Source: Distichodus sexfasciatus
Taxonomy: Eukaryota; Chordata; Actinopteri; Characiformes; Distichodontidae
Assembly: GCA_032718565.1 (NCBI GenBank)
Contig: JAVGVS010000024.1
Span: 3,197,213 to 3,261,212, forward strand
Direction: 5' to 3'
Length of the DNA: 64,000 nucleotides
Shown here: piece after piece, positions 13,301-25,900 of the stretch
Layout of the letters: every line of letters begins with the position of its first letter
How positions within the stretch are numbered: position 1 is the stretch's first letter
The notes under the pieces: generated by a model
Databases searched by the model: none
Told to the model about the DNA's origin: nothing
Seen by the model: the letters and a program-made list of their open reading frames with translations, nothing else
Translations under genes and position numbers: made by a program

Positions 13301-16300
13301 GCCACAATGTACTCCTGCAGACTCCTAAAGCAGAGTTTTGTCCCTATTCTTCAGGCTCCGCTTCAATTAAGGCGCTTGCCTCATAAGCTGTAACAGACCT
13401 CGTCCTTTTATCTGGTCTCCGATTGGACGTGGGCACACTCCCCCACCCCACAGCACTCCCCTCCACCTCTGCATTCCTAGGTTCTCCATCCAATTATAGT
13501 TCTCATGCCCCCCCACTTTAATTCTCTCCCCTTCCCTCTTATTTTAATTTCCTTACTGGACTTTCTCTGATGTATCGTTCTTTTCCTCCAGTAACCCTTT
13601 CTGATGTAAGAGATCTCCAACAAGCCCTTTACTCTTCTCCTGTCTCTCTCCACTTCTCCGTCAGACCATGCTTAAGGACGAATCTCTGCTTCTGATCCCA
13701 AACGTGTTGAAGGTGTTCCTGGAGAACGGGCAAATCAAGTCGTTTACGTTCGACAGCCGCACCACGGTCAGGGTGAGTGTTTTGAAAACGTCAGTCAGGT
13801 AGGGGTATAGCATGTCATCATATATACATACACATATATTTATACATGGTAAAGAGAGACATGATGGTGGCGTAACAGTAGGGTGTTCGCCCCTTGACCA
13901 GAGGTTTGCTGGTTCAAAATCAGGACTGGTAAAAGGTGCTGTCCCCAAGCATTGCTCCCCGGGTGCTGCCAATGTCAGCTGCCCACTGCTCCTTCATAGA
14001 TGGGTCAAATGCAGAGGTCACATTTGGTTGAGGTGCACTGTGTGCTGTGCTGTGGTGTGTTCACAATGACAAATAATCACTCACTCATGGGACCTAACAT
14101 CGGAAAAATTCTGAATTAAAGCCAATGGACAGAGAAGAATTATTTTCTGGTCCCGGTCAACACGAACCTTGAATTACACATATGATGTTTGTTTGGTGTA
14201 AAGAAAGCTGCAGTTGGTCTTGTAACTGTTTAATTACAGCATTGTTAAAGTTTGTAACTCCAATGCCGCCCGTTGACCATGTCAAGATGCCGGTCTGCTT
14301 TGTTCCCGAGTGTCACCACATGAGCAAAGCTGAAGAGTGAGACAGCCATGTTCCATAAGTTTTATTAGTGTGTGCTGGTGACGTATATTACTCGCGCCGA
14401 GAGCTGTAGTTGTCTGAGCGGTCTGATATAAAACATAATATAATTCATCTTCCTCATGCTGAATCGTTACCTTGTTGACTGAAAAAATATTTTTTAAATT
14501 CACAAACAACAGGTAAAATTCATCATATAATTCAAACAAGACCAGAATATAAATTTTATCTCTCTATTGGCTCCCATTCATATTTTTCTGAAGTTAGGTC
14601 TGGAAGTGGAAGGGCGTTACTTCATTACTCTATTTACATAGCATTTTACTGCAAGATCTGTTCAAAGAGCCCTTTAATGAACATTACAAAATTAAGCAAA
14701 GTATCATTACAGAATATTCTTATAGCAGAGAGGTTAATTTCCTGTCAGGGCTAATGATCTCAGCAGGACAAAAGACAATGTGATGATCTGAATGATATTA
14801 TTAAAAAGTAAGGACAACCATCATTCCCTCTGGAGTCTGTACGAGCTGCCTTTATGTGCCAGAGCTTCGGAGATAACGGGTGATGAATGGCACTGCATTT
14901 AGAGTTCATAAAATCCTGGTTTCAGAGCTAAAAGCTCAAACCCATTAAATTCATCATGTGCCTGATTCCATGTGCACTAATGCAATTAATTACCAGTATT
15001 TAAATGGAATCGAATCTTGTCAACGATACATAACTGAGACTAGATGAGAAAGGCCATTAGTGCCTTTCAACTCATGAAGCAGGACACCGACGCCCCATCG
15101 CAGACTCATTAGGCCACATTATTGGGATTTTCAAAATCTTTTTCTCAATCTAAATATGTGAGAGCAGGAACAAGAGGGTTCACATCTGTCTGGCTAATTA
15201 CCCCAGATTCAATTTCAAATGAAATCCAAATAACATATGTATCTTGCAGCTAAAATCAATTATGGTACGTGCAATGTGCAATAATGAATCATAAAAAGCC
15301 TTTCACCGATTTATTTTCCATACAATGGATGTGAAGCTTCTAACGTTCTCAATAGATTCCCAGAAAGAATGAGGGATGATCCGGATAGAGTTGAAGCCGT
15401 CGAAGGGTGAAACATTAGTCTAGGAAAAATCAAAAAAAGGATGACATCTGACATGATGGAATTATGATCACAGCAACGAGATTTACATTGAGCTGAATGA
15501 GTAGAATGACTACCTTTGGCGAAAATAAACTACAACAGTCGTTTGGCATTTTGAGAAAGAAAAATGAAAGGTGGCTGGATGTGGGGTTCCACGAGACTAA
15601 ATTATATTCCACCCGTAATCTTCCCCCAGCTGTGGGTACCCAAAGGCATTATCATTGATTCAGTGCTTGGTAGGCATGGGCCGATATATCGTGGTTTAAT
15701 AAAGCCACCGTTTCAAAACCGTACACAGTTTCCATCGTAGCTTCTCTGCGGTACGAGCTGTTGTTTAACGCCTCCTCAAAGACAGAAAATGAAGGTCTCC
15801 CCCTTGTGGTGTGAAGTGTAGGTTAAGGCCTGGAATATACTTACTGTGAGCTACGTGTGCGTATCTGTACACAGTTGCGTTGTTAAAGTTTGTGCTGATA
15901 TACTTGCGTCCATACTGTGTGTCGTAATCTGTAGTGTGTACTCCTTACCACCAGGGGTCAGTGTCAAGGCCGCAAACCTAATAAATGAATGAATACCTGT
16001 ATCTTAAAATCGTCATCTGTTATTCCAAACAAACATGTCTTCAGTCGAAGAAGCATTTAATCATCATCATACTGAGATGACACCAGAGAAGAAAACGAAA
16101 ATCGCGGAGATGGAACATTCGACCACTTAATAGATCTCGTCAGCAAAATTAGAGTAATTCTTTTCTTGACTTTTGAGCGCAGATCTCGCAACACTGCCCC
16201 CTATAAATTACGCAGGTATTGCATCTCCGCATACGTTCCATTAATTTTTGAGTACGTGCACAAAAACTGACGCAAAGAACGCAGGATACGTATCACAGCT

Positions 16301-16901
16301 GTACGTACGTACATACGTACGTAGTTAACAGCAAGTATATTCCAGCCTTACCACGACCCCTTCCCCACGCCCCCTCTGGTTGACGCCAGCTGTGGGCGAT
16401 GGCAGAAGGAGGTGACCTCCCCACCCCTCACGCTTTGCTAAATTCAGGGTAAAAGACTGGAAATAAACAACCTGCTACTATAGTTAGCGCATCGTGAGAT
16501 AAATACCAGAGGGTCTGCTACCAAGCTTACTGTAGTTTTTAACTTACCGTTGCACATAACATTTATTATGAACAGTGAACTACATTTTCACACAGTCACA
16601 TAAAGAATGTGCCACACAGGCTGCTTGTGCTTGGCTGATAAGTTCCTCACTATAGCATGCACACATAACCGGACACGTTTTAAAACCAAGTTTGCGTCAG
16701 TACATCTGGTGTTCGTGAATTTTTCCCCAACAATCGCCTTATTTGCGCTGTTTAGTGAGTAAAGTTTATGGCAGTGATCCCCAATTATCTTTCTCCGAGG
16801 GTCAAATTATGTAAAGGAAGTCAGGCTGAGGGTCAACAAATCCACATTCAACACATCTCCTTTAACCTGCCTTAACGTAAACGTTATTAATAAATGATAT
16901 T

Positions 16902-16961
<60 letters not shown>

Positions 16962-19900
16962 TTTGTTTATTTGTTTGTTTGTTTGTTCCATCTAGTATAA
17001 AAGTGCTGAAAATGTACATGTAACTACTAGTAATACAAAAATAAAATGCTATTTTATTGCAGAGTTTTTATTTTATTATATAAAATGAGCTACTTTTGAT
17101 CGTTCTGAAAGAGAACTACATTTTTGAGCATGATGGCCTTCCATTCTTAGTAGCAGCAGCAGTGGTAGTCTGTGCTTTAAAAAACTAGCGTATGGACTAC
17201 ATTATCTACAGCACCATCATTTGGACTAAATTAGAACTGGGTTCGGGTGAGGGTTAGCAATACCGTGAGGTCGTGATATTTTTGCTTAAGGTTATCATAC
17301 GTCAGAATTTCATACCGGCCCATGCCTAGTCCTTAGTCAAATTGAGCAAAAAACAGGTTAGCACCAACCGAGTGGCAAAAGGGGCTGCTTCGGCAAACCT
17401 GGATGGAGCAGCGCTGTGGAGAACGAAGCCAAATGAACCTCAGTGGCCCTGGCTAAATAATCCATGTCCCACTACTAGGATTATTGTCCTCAAAGCACAC
17501 ATGTAATGGATCACTTGGCGTCAATATGGCCACATGGACCTGCACCACACAATCTACAATCCGTGTAATTCAGCTTAAGCCTCAACAGGGCACTAAGGAC
17601 AAGGCTGTTTGCATACAACACATGGTTCCGTCATTAATATTCCGAGACCTTTTCCTACGGCGTTGCCGCGAGGCTCCGACAGGCCCCCACACGTCTGTTT
17701 CTAGAGGTGAACGCTCGGGGCAACCTACGATCATTAATTCAATTGATTTCACTGCCGAATCACCGGAGCAAATGTCAAACGTGTTTACTTTCGCACACCC
17801 TCTACTGCCACCCTCTTTTTGCCACTACATTTCATTTGGAGCACCTTATATGCCCATGCACGGCCAAGTTCTACACAAGGGGGGGGTTTTAGGACAAATG
17901 AGGTTTGCTGTTTTATGATGAGGCCCGTTTTAAAAACAGCTTTCTTTGTTCGTGCAATAGGATGTGATTTCCTCGCTGCAAGATCGTCTCTCACTCCGTT
18001 ACATCGAGCATTTCGCACTGGTGCTGGAGTCTGGAGGGCTCGACCAGAAACAGAGGCTGCTCCTGCTACAGGAAAGTCAACCACTCTCTCATGTGAGTCT
18101 GCTCTCGCTGCAAAAGTTTAGCAAAAGTTTTTAAGAAAGCTACACTGGCTGTCCCTTAGCAAAAAGTAGTATACTTGAAGTTCATTTTATTGAGTATGCT
18201 TGAGTATAAGTATAGCAAGTATACTACGGACCATGTACCTTGTAGTGTACTGGAAAGTATAATTTAATACTTCGTCGGACTAAATTGGAACATTTTTTAA
18301 GTATACTTTTATAAGGTCATTTTAAGATTACAAAAGTATACTTTTAGACTTTAGTAGACGTTTCTTTATACTTATCAGTATGTCAAGTATACTTCACTAT
18401 ACTATTCTTAAGCATATACAACAGAGTTTATAAAAAGTAAACTTCAAGTATACTGCCTCAGTTGTACTATATAATAAGTATATACTAAGTATATATTGCC
18501 TCAGTTTTAGTATATAATAAGTATACTCGTTGTACACTTGAATAAACTACTTTTTGCTAAGGGATGTTACATTTCATTAAATGTACTGCTAAAATAATCA
18601 GTGGTGGAATTAAGAAGAGAAAGTGACTCATAAGAAACTAAAACCTTCAGTTAAAACCCACAAAACTGCCAAACGCTGAAGCAGATTTTCACATTATAAC
18701 TGAAACTAATAACGTGAATCAGATCAATTTAAAAAGGCCAAAAAGTAAATGACAACAACATAGCAAACGCTTACACAAAAATAAATTTCAATCATGACTA
18801 AAAATTAACAGTGACCATGATACGCGCTAGCCAAGACGCTTGCTGACAGCTATAGTGCTAGTGCTAACATTGTCCTGAACAAATATTTGTTGCTCAACAG
18901 AACTGTAAACATATAAAAACATATAAAATACCGAAAAACATATTAAATGTGACTGATCGAGCGCCAGAAAGATCTTTATTTCTTATACTGAAATATGCTG
19001 CTGTTGGTTATTGCTAAGACGACGGCAAAGCGAAATAGACTAACTCGAGTGCTAACGTTGTTATCTGTATTTATTCTTCTTTTTAGCGCACGTAAGATTA
19101 CTGACTTCGTACTGTGGCGTCAATATAATTCACATTTTTAAAAGGTATAAAAGGCTCACCTTCTCCTATTTTCATGAAGATTAGCAGCTCTACTCGGAGG
19201 CGCGTTATTGTCACCCGCTGGGCCGCAGCGTAGCTAAGCTCTTCACGTTAAAACTACATGACTTTGCACATTGTTGAAAGTGGTTGTTAAGCATTATGAA
19301 AAGGAAGCCAAGATTTACAGTAAATTCTCGATTTTAAATATAGTTTAAGTAGACAACCTAAATGATAACATATGTGCATGTAATTATAAGCGGTTTTCTT
19401 TTGTCATATTTATAAGCCTCTGAAACATGTTTTGTATCATTGTCATTACAAGAAATACTTGTCTCAATGTCTTAGAGTAAAATGCTTTAATGTTCCAAAT
19501 ATGATCAATTTTCAAGTCCTTTTTAATAATAGAAAATGAGGACATTGTGCCGTGAGCTGCAGTTTTTAAAAACCATTCATTTAAGAAGAGATTTATGTGT
19601 GTTTTTATTTATTTAAACTTTGTTCAGATACATTTATACATGCAAATGTACAAGTACACACAAACCATTATTTGAACAGACAAGAGGTTAGGTAATCTTA
19701 TATATAACATATTGCAACCGTGTATTTTAGCCAAAGGGCAAGGTGAGTGTTCAACAGAGGATAAATAATTATTCACTTCCTTATGAAAAAATAAATAAAT
19801 AATAGCTTTCTTTTTTTTAATGTACATTTATGAATGAAAGCTTTAGCCAAAAAACAGAAACAGATTCATAAGAAAGTCCCTCTTAGTAACATCAAGGTCT

Positions 19901-22900
19901 TTAGGAGCTCCAAAATAAATGATTATTATTGCTAAATTAAAGTCCATGTGGATGTTCCTTTTGATAAAATCAGAAAAATCAATCCAAAAAAACTGGGAGT
20001 GAACACATTCCAAAAATAAGTGATCAGTTGTTTCTGGGAAACAATGACAGAAAGAGCAAGAAATATTGGGAGTAAATTTGGATAAGAGTTTCAGGGATAA
20101 CATTTATGAACAATCTTTTATCAGTGATCACAAACTGCTTTCTAAGGGACCAAAGTCTAGTAAATATGTGTGTAAAATATAATATGAGATGACTGTTTGT
20201 CGATAGCAATTTGTTGAGTAAAAAGTGTATAACTTTCATTAAAATCATTAAAATTTCATTTAATCAAGTAGAGAGTAAAAGTTAATAAAAAAGCTAATGT
20301 CAATATTATTCCAATAACAAAAAACTCAAAATAACACTCAAAAGTCCACACTGCATCCTTTCTATGTGCTAGACCTCACAATTTATTAAAAGTATTAAAA
20401 ATGCTGATGTTATAATATTTAGGTACAGTAACTAAGTAGCATTACACAAGCACCATAACCCACTGATAATCATGTTTGTTCAATAAATAAATAGGTAAAA
20501 CATACTGTTCACTAATACAACTCAAAATAAAAGGCTGATCTAGAGCTGGACGTGTCAAGCTTTGCAAGTTTCCTAGAATAAAGTGGATATTTTCCCCCCC
20601 AAAGCCCAAGAAGGATGCTACTGCAGAATAAATGCTGTTTATGGTGCTTCCTGCTAAGGTTGTTTTCACCTTCTGCCAAATCCGTTTTATCATTTCAGGT
20701 GGTTCACAGAACATACTTCCAGGGGATGAAGTGTCTATTCCGGATCTGTTTTTTCCCCAAAGATCCTGCCGACTTATTGAGGAGAGACCCTGCTGCGTTT
20801 GAGTACCTCTACATACAGGTTGGAGTCTTTCATTGATACAGACTTTCCAAGAAATACTTACAGTTTCCATTCAGGAAATAGTAGCAAATGTGGAATTAAA
20901 TATATGGTTATTACAAAAGCCTGTCACATTATGTATTATTTTATCTAACAGAGCCGCAACGATGTTATTAAAGAGCGATATGGAGTGGACTGGAAGGCTG
21001 ATGTTACACTTCGTTTGGCAGCCCTCCATATCTACATCACCGTGTCCATAGCAAGACCTAATCAGAAGATCTCCCTCAAGCATGTGGAGTGAGTCCTTCT
21101 TAAAAAAACAGCCTTCACCCATATGACACTAGCCCTCAAAACAAAAAGAATAATGTGCATAATGCGATATGTACAGAGAGGCTCATAAGAGACGGTGCTC
21201 TTAAAAATCTGGGAATTTGTTCATTTAAATCTGGAAGTAAATAGAAACATTTAAGTATTTATTAAACTAAAAAACACTGAAGTTACCATGTATAGAAAGA
21301 GAAGAAATAAAGATAATTCTCAGCATTTTTAGGCTTTGATCAAGGCATTCTAAACCTGTTTTGCTGAAAATGGATTCAAGTTGTGTTCAACTGATCAAGC
21401 AGAGTGAAAGTCACCAGACCAACAGAAGACCAATATATATTAGACTGAGCGGCAGAGAGAACAGAATCTTCGTCACAGATACAGAATAAGTGTGAATAAA
21501 ATAATAGCTTTTCACCAAAGTAAACTTCATATATGATTTTTATATTATGATTTAGAATTCCAAAATAAAATCAAATAAAAGCATGTTTCTGCGAGTGGTC
21601 TCAGGCTTTTGGACCCCAAATTGAAAGCTGCATATTGATGTTCAAATGTAGGTGTGCCACAGCGCATTAAGGCACAGTGTACCCATAATAATGCCAATGG
21701 AAGCCTAGCAAACTGTTGTTTTTTTTTTGTCTTTTTTAATAGAAAAGAATGGGGTCTGGAACCTTTCCTTCCGCTTACCTTGTTGCCAACTGTCAAGGAG
21801 AAGAATGTCTGTAAGACCCTGTCACAGCTGCTGAAGACTTATCAGCACCCTCCACCTGCCGGCAACAAGGTGCGGAGCTAATGTGAAAATATGGCCAGTC
21901 ATGAATCTTTTTGCTTGTCAACATGTTTATCACTTTTACACATTGACATGAAATGTGATATTACTTCTGTTAAAGGCAGGAGAGGCTGCACAGGGATTAG
22001 ATAACCGTTGACATCAAGATGGTGTGTGCGCATATATATATATATAAAGACAGAGAGAGAGAGAGGGAGATGTGTATGACGGATGAGAAACTAAGCTCTT
22101 TCTTTATAAGGAATTTCACAAGCAAACACTAAATACTAAATTAATGCAGAGAGACCAAACATAAGAGGGTTGTCTGGAAGCCAGAAAGTTGCTGTCATGA
22201 AATGTGCATGAAGTGCAAAATATGATCAAATTTTAACAATGTACATTTATTTCCTGCTTGCGCTGTTGCAAAAGCAAGTACTTTGTGCATGCATGAAGTA
22301 CATGAGCTAAAATACATAATTATCAGTGCAAAGACTTTGTGCAGACTCAGTTATGCATGCATGCAGCAAGCAAAGCTGTAAACATCAGCAAATTTGTTTT
22401 AGTTGTGAAAAGGAAAACATACACAGTCTGCAATTTTTCATTTAAGGGGCCTCTGTCTTTCTTTCACAAATGCATTTAATCACATTGAGGCACTGGATTT
22501 CCCAGATACTAATTTGGGGAAACTTGGAAAGAGGAGCTATTTGGAAATAAATGAGTCTTTTACTAAAAGAACCAAAACAGCCTTTTAAATAATGTGTTGC
22601 AGAGCAGCATTATTTTAACAATAATGATCAACACAGTGCTTATTCTGAAAGTGAGTGATTATTTTGTCATTATGAACACACCACAGCACAGCACACAGTG
22701 CACCACTACAAAATGTGACCTCTGCACATGACCCATGTGTGAAGGAGCGGTGGGCAGCTAACGTGGGCAGCTAACATGGGACATTAAATATTCAGGGTTG
22801 AAAAGGCGCCTCCAGAAAGTTCTTGCTAAGATTCTTTATATAGAACAATCAGTTCGAATTAATGCTGCTCGAGCACTACCGTAATGGATGTGACAAAAGC

Positions 22901-25900
22901 TATATTTGCTTTGCAATTATCGCATCAAAGAAGCTCTTGGTCATTAGATTTTTTGGAAGATAATCTTGTCATTTCAAATATTCTAAAAGGACAAGGGTAC
23001 AAGTAATTGTCAAGCAGAACCATGAGGAGGAGACACGGCTGTCTGTCCATTATTTAGTGGCGCTAGAAACTCATGGTAGGAACACATTGCCCCCTGCTGG
23101 TTAAACTTACCTTCTGGTCTGGTCTGGACTGGTCTGTATTTGCAGGTTCCTCCTCTCCAAGGAAAGTTGCAGTATATTCGTGTGCTGAATGACCTTCCAC
23201 CGTTTGGAGGCTTGTTGTTTCATACAGTTGGGCTGGTAATCTTGTCACTTAAAACGTCCTGACATAAGCAGTAGGTTAACTAAACCTGTAAACAGTTACA
23301 TTCATTTACCTCTGTTTTGTTAAAGGATGAGAAACATACAGCCACTACATTGTTGGTGGGACCGAGGCATGGCATCAGCCATGTAATTGACCTAAAGAAT
23401 AACCTCACAACCGTTTTGGCCGAGTTCAGCCGAATAGCCAAAGTCCAGCTCTTTCGGGAACACCAGGGAGTTGCCCGTGTCGAAGTGGCCATTGTTGAAG
23501 CTAAGGTATAATTTCGAGAAAATTACCAATATCTGTTCTAAACGTGGCATTTGTACTAACATTTTTGCGACACTGTTTAGCCCCTGGTCTTGTTGATGGA
23601 GTGGCCAGATGCTTCAAACTTCGCCTGCTTGATTTCTGGCTATTACAAGCTCTTTGTGGATCCCAAAAGAACCATCTACTATAGGACTCCCAGTCAGTCT
23701 CATATGATCAAGGCAGGTATGTTAGTAGTCACCATTCTTGTTTTCTCAAAGGAAAAATTACGTTTATATACTAGATATTTGGTAAATAATGTCACTGTTA
23801 AGAACGCATTACTGTTTACCATTAACTGCCATTGACTTGCCAAATTATTTTTTGAAGAATATTTCTTGTTGCATCTTTTGTTACGTTTGAGGCAGTAACA
23901 GTGACATGTATTACAAAATAGAGAACAACTTACAAACACAACCTGGTTGGCAAACTGTCATAGAGCATCATCTCAAATCAGGCAATCCATGTTCGTTGGG
24001 ATGTACATTACTTGTTGGAATCATTCATTTCTTCCTGCTGTGCCCTATCCTTGCATCATCATCATCTCGAATTTAACTCATGGATGTTTGCCTCATTTTC
24101 CGCTCCTAACTGAAATGACATTCTGGATCTGTGCATTTCTCTGTGATCAAAGAACATCAATTCCATAACGTTTACCCATACACATTGGATGCTGTCCCCC
24201 ATCAACTGTGGTCCGCCAGCGAGGATGACCATAACATCACATGACATCCCAAAAGACTTATCCTCCATCTCTGAGATCTCCCTCAAGCTCTCTGCTTTTG
24301 CCATCTGGACTCACTGCCATCTTGCATGCGACTCCTGTCCATTCAACTCTTCTGATGATTCTGTCCTTCAGATTTCAGAAGCTCCCACCCTCACTCCCGC
24401 TCCGGGGCCCCCGGTTCAAGTAACAGTCGGCGAGAGGAGAGAGAGGGCTTGTCCAGGGAAGCGTCGCAGAAATCCTCAGCACCATCACAATCCCAACACC
24501 TGGGGCTCTGCCACATTCATTTGAAAGAGCAACAGCAAATGCAGGAGCTCCAAATGCAGGAGGAGGAAGAATTGGACATTAATGAGAATCTCGTCTCCCA
24601 GGTGCAGAACCGCTCACGCACCAAGTCTGATCCCACTCTCAAGAGCACTGAGTCAGTGGCCGAACACCCAAGCCCCGCTCGCGAAGACTCAGACTTCAGG
24701 GGCAGGGCAAAGACACTGGAAAACTCACAGCGTACTGGGAAGTTCTTCTGTGATTCCTGCAAATCAAAACTTAAGGCTGGAGGAGTGACTTCAGAGAAGG
24801 GAGGCTCCGGAAAGCTTGTTCTGCACTGCACCAATGCCTGCTCCTCCCGTGATGGTGGAGCTGTTGATCTCATGGCCCTCCCTCCTCCTGGGAATGAAGA
24901 AGATGAGGAGATGGAGGAGGGAGGAGACAGGCTCCAACCTCCCCCTCCTGCTATTGCTGCACCACCTCCAGGCTTTCGAGACAACAGCTCCGATGAGGAC
25001 GATTCTAAGAAGGGTCGTAAAGCTGCCGCTGCCGCCGCTGCTGCCGCTGCTGCCGCCACTTCCACAGCTGGCACAGCTGCAGCTCCCATGGCAAGCAGTC
25101 AAGAGGAAGTGCCAGTGACTCTGATTGATAATGTGGCCCCCAGAACAGTGCGTGACCACGCGCAGGAGTTGGATGATGCATTAGTTTCCACTCTGCAGGC
25201 TTTGGAGGCGCTCGCTGCATCTGAGGACTACCCACATCAGCAACAGGCTCCACAGACAGCAGGTGGACATACCAAGTACTTTTTAAAAGTGCTAGTAGTC
25301 CACTGAGTTGCTACTATACATAAACACGTTTTCAAAATTGAGCAAAACCTAAAACAAATTAATTTTAAAATTGGGCAACTGTTGAAGTAAAGACATTTTT
25401 ACCTGAACATATTTATTTCATGTGCATGGACAGACAAACAAACAAATGTGTTGGTGCTATTACATAAAAATATCTCAGAACAACTTTTATCAGTTTAAAG
25501 ACAAAGGCATCAATCATTGTATATTTCATATTTAAAGGTCCCACATTATACATTTTATCACCAAGTTAAACTTGGTCTGTGAGCTCCACTAAACATGTCT
25601 CTGAAATAGTTTTCTGTAAACACCTCTCAGATTAGGCATTTTTACCTGCTTTTTACCCCTCTATTTCAGTCTCATTCAGAACAGGTTGTTTCTCATAAAA
25701 AAATTCACAGTTTCTGTTCTTTGTACATGCATTTGGGTCTGTACTGCCTCTACACACACTAAGTTTGGTAAAAAAAAAAAAAAAGTATAATAGTATTAAT
25801 ATAGGAATGTCAGAAATCGTGTGCTTAAACGAGGCATTTAGATTTCTCTCCTACTTCTACATCACAGTAGAGGACATTTGAATAACTCCACCCTCCTATC

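Larger units (their letters stand above)
15671..17328 (+). mobile_element. hAT-like element with nested insertion
   Basis: Ends TAGGCATGGGCCGATATATC and ATACCGGCCCATGCCTA are inverted. Flanks gtgcttgg and gtccttag form a worn 8-bp duplication (6 of 8). It contains a second element (15823-16350) and a tetranucleotide array. No coding frame, so non-autonomous. Confidence 0.75.

Noticed and set aside
17484..17918. 144-codon plus-strand frame before an frmpd3 exon
   Set aside because: No motif, composition like intron; the splice acceptor at 17960 and family homology start only after it.
20442..20870. 142-codon minus-strand frame
   Set aside because: Overlaps the frmpd3 F1-F2 exon antisense; no domain recognised.
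24379..24400. Alternative acceptor for the large frmpd3 exon (gatttcag)
   Set aside because: It would shift the phase; the AG seven bases earlier completes Asp and keeps the frame.
24517..25159. Minus-strand frames with polyserine, polyalanine and polyglycine
   Set aside because: Mirror of the polyalanine and acidic codons of the frmpd3 exon on the plus strand.
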